Of a stretch of DNA of 5,252 nucleotides, positions 5,033 to 5,252 are shown in pieces (positions within the stretch are counted from its first letter, which is position 1; each line of letters begins with the position of its first letter). The translations under genes and the position numbers were made by a program. The notes beneath the pieces are model-generated. The model made no database searches and was not told the origin of the DNA. It saw only the letters and a list, made by a program, of their open reading frames with translations. The DNA is from an uncultured Collinsella sp. (GTDB taxonomy: Bacteria > Actinomycetota > Coriobacteriia > Coriobacteriales > Coriobacteriaceae), in NCBI GenBank assembly GCA_900547835.1, contig URIJ01000149.1:1-5252 (forward strand), in the 5' to 3' direction.

Positions 5033-5252
5033 AGAGGGAAGCGTATAGGCTTCGAAGCCTTATCGACGATGCCGACGCCATCATCGTCGGCATCGGCTCG
5101 GGCATGTCAAGCGCCGCCGGGTTCAACCATTACAACCGCGCAGGCATGGCGCGCGCCGGAATGACGGACTGGCAGCAAGCCTTTGGCTTCAAGAGCCTTT
5201 TCGACGGCTTCTACCACCTCTACCCCAGCCTCGAGCAGCAGTGGGCATACTA
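5020..5252 (+). CDS. Third class M sirtuin-like (SirTM) protein, 3' truncated by window end
   Basis: Seventy-seven residues are visible. The protein opens with a helix (EREAYRLRSLIDDADA) and the NAD-binding strand and loop IIVGIGSGMSSAAGFNHY (21-38). These are closest of the three to the canonical SirTM pattern GAGxGLSTAAGF. They are followed by SLFDGFYHLYPSLEQQWAY, which matches the SirTM segment GGFYPFxTxEExWAxW. The central T-x-N-x-D motif, catalytic position and zinc module lie beyond the window, so activity cannot be judged. It overlaps the second gene by 13 bases in another frame, a sign of strong translational coupling. On loop sequence this may be the catalytically standard member of the set. 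Confidence 0.8.
   Translation, partial: MPSLEREAYRLRSLIDDADAIIVGIGSGMSSAAGFNHYNRAGMARAGMTDWQQAFGFKSLFDGFYHLYPSLEQQWAY

Noticed and set aside
1..5252. tRNA, rRNA, CRISPR array, transposase or integrase
   Set aside because: No cloverleaf, regularly spaced repeats or recombinase motifs were seen on either strand.

Overview
The window looks like a chromosomal piece of a high-GC, Shine-Dalgarno-using anaerobic actinobacterium. A gut Coriobacteriia-type genome (Collinsella, Olsenella or Slackia relatives) is my best guess. The guess rests on the GC-rich coding style, a Cys-rich flavoprotein typical of anaerobes, and an AAA+/DUF4143 ATPase beside a winged-helix ATPase-tail remnant. It is an inference from style, not from a marker gene.

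Layout. Positions 1-161 are the 3' end of an unrecognised + strand gene, followed by a long GC-rich hairpin (200-237). Positions 279-1877 look like an accessory insert. A minus-strand AAA_14/DUF4143 ATPase (342-1550) has its own good promoter and a perfect inverted repeat next to it. It sits head-to-head with a 61-codon + strand remnant of another ATPase's C-terminal winged helix (1639-1824). Two 26-bp imperfect direct repeats (279-304 and 1852-1877) bracket the block. A minus-strand iron-sulfur flavoprotein of the NADPH-dependent FMN reductase fold follows (1932-2462), then a minus-strand TetR-family regulator (2661-3221).

The main interest is the right end. Divergent from the TetR gene is a tightly packed + strand operon of at least three consecutive sirtuin-like genes (3365-4330, 4334-5032, and 5020 to beyond the window). 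All three carry hallmarks of the class M sirtuins (SirTM): the sequence style around the NAD-binding loop, a T-x-N-x-D motif and an ELGVG motif. The first lacks the catalytic His of deacetylase sirtuins and has Gln there, as SirTM ADP-ribosyltransferases do. The second has lost the whole zinc-binding module. The third starts like a canonical SirTM but is cut by the window end.

How they may work together. The TetR protein probably represses the sirtuin operon through a 20-bp palindrome that covers a perfect TATAAT -10 box just upstream of a GTG start. Known SirTM operons carry one SirTM with a macrodomain hydrolase, a GcvH-like lipoyl carrier and a lipoate ligase, and respond to oxidative stress. 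Three diverged SirTM paralogues in a row under a TetR switch suggest an expanded or multi-subunit ADP-ribosylation system. This last point is inference.
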